9,513 nt of DNA from assembly GCA_945873015.1 (NCBI GenBank), contig CAMCBY010000119.1, forward strand, positions 1-9,513, in the 5' to 3' direction. Shown in pieces: positions 6,513 to 9,513 of the stretch. Numbering within the stretch: position 1 is the stretch's first letter; every line of letters begins with the position of its first letter. Both the position numbers and the translations under genes were made by a program. The notes below the pieces were generated by a model that worked only from the letters and a program-made list of their open reading frames with translations, ran no database searches and was not told where the DNA came from. This DNA comes from Klebsiella pneumoniae (GTDB lineage: Bacteria > Pseudomonadota > Gammaproteobacteria > Ga0077536).

Positions 6513-7538
6513 TTAAGGCGCAACCACCTTGGCCACCAGTTGCTCCATCAGCGCCGCGACGATATCGGCACGGCGCAGTTCGTACACCGGCGTAAAAAAA
6601 ATGCGGTGGGCGATGGTCTCATTCAGCACAGAGTGAATGTCCTCCGGTACCAGCGCCGAGCGGCCAGCCAGCCAGGCGGCGACCTTGGCCGCACGCATCA
6701 ACATCCCCATGCCGCGTGGACTCACACCCGACAGCACCAGGCGGCTCATATCGACGCCGCTCAAGGCGATGCCAAACTCTGCCGGCGCACGCGTCGCCGC
6801 GCACAGGTCGAGCGCATAGTTCTCGACCGTGGCGCTGGTGGTGATGTGGCGCTGGATGAGGCTGCCGATGTCGTTCAACTCGGCATAGGGCAGGATGCCG
6901 CTGCGCAAGCTGTCTATCAGTGCGTCGACGTCAAAAAAACGCGTATCGAACATGAGCGCGTGTTGCATCTCGCGCTCGCGCGGCATGGTGATATTGATCT
7001 CCATGAGAAAACGGTCGCGTGCCGCCGCCGGCAGCTCAAACGTTTCTTCCTTTTCGACCCGGTTGCGATCCGCGAACACCTGCAGATGGGGAAAATAATA
7101 TTCCCGGTTGAAGGCCGTCACGCTGCGTTCGGCCATGACCCGCAACAACAGGGAATGCACCTGCGGTCGCGCGCGGTTGACCTCATTAAAGAAGAACGTT
7201 GCGAGACTTTGCTCATGTTTGAGCAAGGGCCCGGGATCGATGGCCGGGCGGCCCTGTTCGTTGATATAGGTGTGATAGATGAGGTCGTTCGGCATGAGGT
7301 CGATGGTGCCCTCGACCCGCGCAAAGTTGCCGCCCAATACCCGCGCGATAGCGCGCAGCAAGGTGGTCTTGCCGACACCCACATCACCCTCAAGCAGCGC
7401 ATGACCGCGCGCGAACAAGGTCACGAGCAACAGGCGAATGGATTTGTCCTGGCCGATGATGGCCTTTTTGATCTCGCTCTCGAATTCAAGCGCGCGCATT
7501 CGCCACTCGGCGAGCGCGGTATCTACCGGCATCTGCAT
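6513..7538 (-). CDS. mxaR: MxaR: MoxR-family AAA+ ATPase
   Basis: A 341-residue AAA+ ATPase of the MoxR family, close to the normal length. Walker A is GDVGVGKTT (51-59). The Walker B position reads FFFNEVNRARPQ (115-126): the glutamate is present but the usual Asp before it is Asn (N118). The sensor-2 segment SPRGMGMLMRAAKVAAWLAGR (273-293) is well conserved. The stretch 155-177 (FADRNRVEKEETFELPAAARDRF) replaces the ATQNP...LPEAQLDRF block of common MoxR proteins and marks a separate branch. It is probably a chaperone-like ATPase driving assembly or metal loading of the PQQ enzyme through MxaS. I chose the ATG at 7538 because GGGGGAG stands 5 nt upstream; an in-frame ATG at 7601 has no such site and would add 21 unlike residues. 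It is the first gene of the operon. Confidence 0.87.
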   Translation of the reverse strand: MQMPVDTALAEWRMRALEFESEIKKAIIGQDKSIRLLLVTLFARGHALLEGDVGVGKTTLLRAIARVLGGNFARVEGTIDLMPNDLIYHTYINEQGRPAIDPGPLLKHEQSLATFFFNEVNRARPQVHSLLLRVMAERSVTAFNREYYFPHLQVFADRNRVEKEETFELPAAARDRFLMEINITMPREREMQHALMFDTRFFDVDALIDSLRSGILPYAELNDIGSLIQRHITTSATVENYALDLCAATRAPAEFGIALSGVDMSRLVLSGVSPRGMGMLMRAAKVAAWLAGRSALVPEDIHSVLNETIAHRIFFTPVYELRRADIVAALMEQLVAKVVAP

Positions 7539-7679
7539 GCAGTCTCCCCCAGAAAGCGTGGCGGCGTCATGGCACCCCTGCGGGCGCGCATTGTTTTGCA
7601 TCTGCGGCGCGGTTCAGCCGCGATGCTGCGCCATGAATGTGCGAAAAAATTCTCACCTACGGAAGGCGGAGCCCCCCGA

Positions 7680-7694
7680 ACGCCGAAACGGCGT
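7680..7694. repeat. Perfect 6-bp inverted repeat, ACGCCG-AAA-CGGCGT
   Basis: A perfect short hairpin with a 3-nt loop in the divergent intergenic region. It has no following T-run on either strand, so it is not an intrinsic terminator. It could be an operator half-site pair or an RNA hairpin in a leader transcript, or chance in GC-rich DNA. Confidence 0.4.
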
Positions 7695-7702
7695 ACCCGC
7701 CG

Positions 7703-7717
7703 CTACCAGCATGGTAG
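7703..7717. repeat. Perfect 6-bp inverted repeat, CTACCA-GCA-TGGTAG
   Basis: A second perfect palindrome, 8 bp after the previous one, with the same architecture (6-bp arms, 3-bp centre). Being less GC-rich it is less likely to be chance. It is a candidate operator for a dimeric regulator of the mxa operon or of the DUF385 gene. Confidence 0.45.
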
Positions 7718-7749
7718 AAGGGGTCTTCAAATTAAGCGAGCCCAGCAAC

Positions 7750-7774
7750 TGAGCGACCGCGGCTCATGCTGAGC
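7750..7774. repeat. TGAGC/GCTCA/TGAGC alternating inverted repeats
   Basis: TGAGC (7750-7754), GCTCA (7762-7766) and TGAGC (7770-7774) form two mutually exclusive 5-bp hairpins. The block lies about 75 bp before the chosen start of the DUF385 gene. It could be an operator or an alternative leader structure; support is limited to the symmetry itself. Confidence 0.3.
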
Positions 7775-7849
7775 AACACGCGCCACCCCTGCCCTGTGGT
7801 CACGGTGGGTTGTTTGTGTCATAGCTATTGGGACAGTTGGAACACCACG

Positions 7850-8398
7850 ATGCCTGAACTACGCGTACGTCAGAACAGACTGCAGCGCTGGCTGCAATGG
7901 CTGCCCGCCTCCGCGCTCGGCGCCGCGGTCTTTGCCAGATGCCTGCACCATCTAGACCGCGTCATCATGAAACTGAGCGGCGCGCGCGTGTCGGTCCCGC
8001 AGTGGGTGGTCGGCCTGCCGACTGTGACACTGACTTCCACCGGCGCACGCAGCGGCAAAACACGCCGCATGCCGCTGATCGGCGTGCCCGACGGCAATAA
8101 CGTGATCCTCATCGCATCAAACTGGGGCCAGAAACATCACCCCGCGTGGTATTTCAATCTTCTGAAATATCCGCAAGCGAGCCTCGAATTCGACGGTCAC
8201 TCGGGCAGATATACTGCACGCGAAATCGTCGCGGGTGACGAATACGAGCGGCTGTGGCACAAGGCTACGCAGCTCTATATCGGTTATGACCGCTACCGTG
8301 CGCGGACCGGCGAGCGCGCGATACCTTTGATGTTGCTGGAGCCGGAGTCAATGCGCGCGTCGCAGTCTGCCCGCGACACGCAGTCAAAACTTTCCTGA
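7850..8398 (+). CDS. Ddn-like nitroreductase/DUF385 family flavin or F420-type oxidoreductase
   Basis: A 182-residue protein with an N-terminal helical extension (about 8-45) and a split beta-barrel domain. Family motifs are TSTGARSGKTRRMPL (62-76), corresponding to the TxGRxSGxxRxxPL block of deazaflavin-dependent nitroreductases, and SNWGQKHHPAWYFNLLKYP (90-108), corresponding to the SxxGxxxxPxWYxNLxxxP block, with Y143 and Y146 further on. Characterised members (Ddn of Mycobacterium) use reduced F420 to reduce nitro groups or unsaturated ketones. Whether this bacterium makes F420 cannot be seen here, and the protein may instead use a flavin or have another role. I chose the ATG at 7850, which has GGAA 7 nt upstream; an ATG at 7766 would add 28 residues without family resemblance or a ribosome binding site. 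It converges with the dioxygenase gene with 1 bp between the stops. Confidence 0.82.
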   Translation: MPELRVRQNRLQRWLQWLPASALGAAVFARCLHHLDRVIMKLSGARVSVPQWVVGLPTVTLTSTGARSGKTRRMPLIGVPDGNNVILIASNWGQKHHPAWYFNLLKYPQASLEFDGHSGRYTAREIVAGDEYERLWHKATQLYIGYDRYRARTGERAIPLMLLEPESMRASQSARDTQSKLS

Positions 8399-8399
8399 A

Positions 8400-9251
8400 T
8401 CACTGAGTCTCAGCGGGGGACTGCGCGGGGCTGATTTCGGCGACCCGTTGATCGTCCCAGATCATGCGCGAGGTGCGTTCGCGACCCAGCAGTTCGACCG
8501 GATCGCGATTGGCGATGTGTCCGTACTGTCCGCGCCACACGCTATAACCCATCAGTTCCTGCAGGCGCCGCGGCATTCGTGCGGCGAGTTCGGTGGGCAC
8601 CCCGAGCAACTGGTTTTCCTGTTGCCGCATCCAGCCCACGCAGTAGTAGCAGGAGATGGCATAACGTCGCTGGGCGGTGGTATTCGTGCCGCCCGCGTGC
8701 CATAGCTGGCTGTCGAACAGCATTACGCTGCCGGCCGGCATTTCGGCCGCAACGGTTGGCAGTTCCGCGCCGAAAGGCGGCGGACCGTCATAACGATGGC
8801 TGCCGGGAATGATGCGGGTAGCGCCATTGGCTTCGGTGAAATCCGACAGCGCCCACATCGCGTTCAGGGCAATCGGCGGGCGTGGTCGGGCAAGCGGGAT
8901 CTGCTGGGTATCTTCGTGCAGTGGTTGCCCTTCCTGGCCCGGGCCGAGCGTGATTGCAGACAGCGAGGACAACAGCAGTTCCGGCTCGAGCACGCGCTCC
9001 GCGACCGGCAGCACCTGCGCGTGCAGCGGCACCTGCCAGAACGGCTCGCCATAGGCGAGCAGGTTGTAGATGCGTACCGTGTTATAGCCTTCAAAACGCG
9101 AAGCGGCATAACCCAGTGCGTGCTCGCGTTCGATGCTGTCGAGCGCGGTGCGCAATTCATCCACGAGCGCGCGCGATACCGCGCCCTCGATGACGACGTA
9201 GCCATGTTCGGCAATCTGCTGCGCGTAGATGTCCGCCTGTGATGTGTTCAT
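8400..9251 (-). CDS. PhyH-family Fe(II)/2-oxoglutarate-dependent dioxygenase
   Basis: A 283-residue protein of the phytanoyl-CoA dioxygenase family. The iron triad is visible as H112-x-D114 (LHEDTQ) and H185 (LWHAGGTN), with R195 or R196 about ten residues later to hold the 2-oxoglutarate carboxylate. Other family marks are the N-terminal HGYVVIEGAVS (16-26), ALSDFTEANGATRIIPGSHR (134-153) and PAGSVMLFDSQLWHAG (172-187). It should hydroxylate an unactivated carbon of a small or lipid-like substrate, coupling oxygen to 2-oxoglutarate decarboxylation; the substrate cannot be deduced. The ATG at 9251 has GGGAG 7 nt upstream; an ATG at 9296 has none and adds 15 residues of unlikely composition. 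It lies 108 bp after the isomerase fragment on the same strand, but a possible terminator lies between them, so they may not be co-transcribed. Confidence 0.9.
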   Translation of the reverse strand: MNTSQADIYAQQIAEHGYVVIEGAVSRALVDELRTALDSIEREHALGYAASRFEGYNTVRIYNLLAYGEPFWQVPLHAQVLPVAERVLEPELLLSSLSAITLGPGQEGQPLHEDTQQIPLARPRPPIALNAMWALSDFTEANGATRIIPGSHRYDGPPPFGAELPTVAAEMPAGSVMLFDSQLWHAGGTNTTAQRRYAISCYYCVGWMRQQENQLLGVPTELAARMPRRLQELMGYSVWRGQYGHIANRDPVELLGRERTSRMIWDDQRVAEISPAQSPAETQ

Positions 9252-9317
9252 TTGCCTGCTCCCGCGTGGTAGCGCAGAGGTGCTCGTCCAACACACCGCG
9301 CGCCCGCATCAGTCATG

Positions 9318-9349
9318 AAAAATGCCTAGCGCAACGGCACGCGCGTTGC
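9318..9349 (-). terminator. Possible weak intrinsic terminator after the isomerase gene
   Basis: On the minus strand GCAACG and CGTTGC (9349-9344 and 9336-9331) form a 6-bp stem with a 7-nt loop. Eight nucleotides later comes a TTTTT run (9322-9318). The stem begins 10 nt after the isomerase stop codon. The stem is short and the T-run displaced, so at best it is inefficient. Confidence 0.3.
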
Positions 9350-9359
9350 CATGTCGCCC

Positions 9360-9513
9360 TCAGCCGGCGCGCGCGAACTGCGCGAGCGTGCTGTCGACCG
9401 CCACACGCGCCGCCTCATCCAGCGTGCGTCGGCGATGTTCCACCGAAATGATCTCGACGCCCCACGGGCCGTCGTAACCGATAGCCTGCACGGCGCGAAT
9501 AAAGGCCGGCACA
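9360..9513 (-). CDS. Sugar phosphate isomerase/epimerase (TIM barrel), C-terminal fragment
   Basis: The last 50 residues of a minus-strand gene that begins beyond the right edge. The translation contains AFIRAVQAIGYDGPWGVEII followed by SVEHRRRTLDEAARVAVDST, ending FARAG and TGA at 9360-9362. The FxxAxxxxGYxGxxxVEI block, with the glutamate at the end of the last barrel strand, and the final helix are typical of the xylose isomerase-like (AP endonuclease 2) superfamily of sugar phosphate isomerases/epimerases. The first part of the protein with most of the metal ligands is not visible, so the substrate cannot be judged. Confidence 0.75.
   Translation of the reverse strand, partial: VPAFIRAVQAIGYDGPWGVEIISVEHRRRTLDEAARVAVDSTLAQFARAG

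Larger units (their letters stand above)
7539..7849. other. Divergent intergenic region between mxaR and the DUF385 gene
   Basis: This 311-bp stretch separates two divergent genes and must hold their promoters. No clear sigma70 pair was found on either strand. It carries an A-run and AT-rich patch around 7634-7652 and another near 7727-7737, and three short inverted repeats described separately. Several open frames cross it but none has a ribosome binding site or family resemblance. Confidence 0.6.

Noticed and set aside
2295..7538. Reading the operon as a generic Bat (BatA-BatB-BatC-BatD-BatE) aerotolerance operon
   Set aside because: The order MoxR, DUF58, MxaA-like, VWA, small TPR, VWA and the MxaA motifs (PRTFGYHIGD, HRAFNETAGRTVF) fit mxaRSACKL better. 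Bat remains the fallback at lower probability.
7629..7653. CRP-like site (TGTGC ... TCACC) upstream of mxaR
   Set aside because: The half-sites are separated by 10 nt rather than 6, and both half-sites are imperfect.
6540..7772. 410-codon open frame on the plus strand opposite mxaR
   Set aside because: It is antisense to a clear AAA+ ATPase and has the composition of a reverse-strand shadow, with no recognisable domain.

Overview
The window is high-GC, tightly packed DNA. Gene families and organisation suggest a member of the Pseudomonadota, most likely a gammaproteobacterium, but no rRNA or marker gene is present to fix the taxon.

The core (about 631-7538, all minus strand, transcribed right to left) is an apparent operon: a MoxR-type AAA+ ATPase, a DUF58/VWA protein, a membrane-anchored exported protein, a membrane VWA protein, a small TPR-like membrane protein and a second membrane VWA protein. 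Order, sizes and sequence character match mxaR-mxaS-mxaA-mxaC-mxaK-mxaL, the accessory genes that in methylotrophs mature the PQQ-dependent methanol dehydrogenase (calcium insertion). The dehydrogenase genes themselves (mxaF, J, G, I) are not in the window, and the DNA on both sides is unrelated. The six genes overlap or lie 2 nt apart.

After a 93-nt gap with a weak possible promoter come, on the same strand, a thiolase-fold protein and a DUF35 (zinc ribbon plus OB fold) partner with an ATGA overlap. The thiolase-like protein lacks the nucleophilic cysteine and the C-terminal Cys-Gly-Gly motif of true thiolases. The pair therefore resembles the DUF35-bound thiolase-fold aldolases or lipid-transfer proteins of sterol and acyl-CoA catabolism more than an acetyl-CoA acyltransferase.

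Left of this, convergent with it, is a small NTF2/SnoaL-like gene (187-567, plus strand), preceded by a 127-bp palindromic intergenic element (8-134). Right of the operon, across a 311-bp divergent intergenic region with several inverted repeats, is a Ddn-like (DUF385, F420-type) oxidoreductase on the plus strand. It ends 1 bp from a convergent PhyH-family Fe(II)/2-oxoglutarate dioxygenase. The window closes with the 3' end of a minus-strand TIM-barrel sugar phosphate isomerase/epimerase.

The main point of interest is an mxaRSACKL maturation module without its dehydrogenase, next to a cysteine-less thiolase/DUF35 pair. No tRNA, rRNA, CRISPR array, IS element or phage gene was seen.
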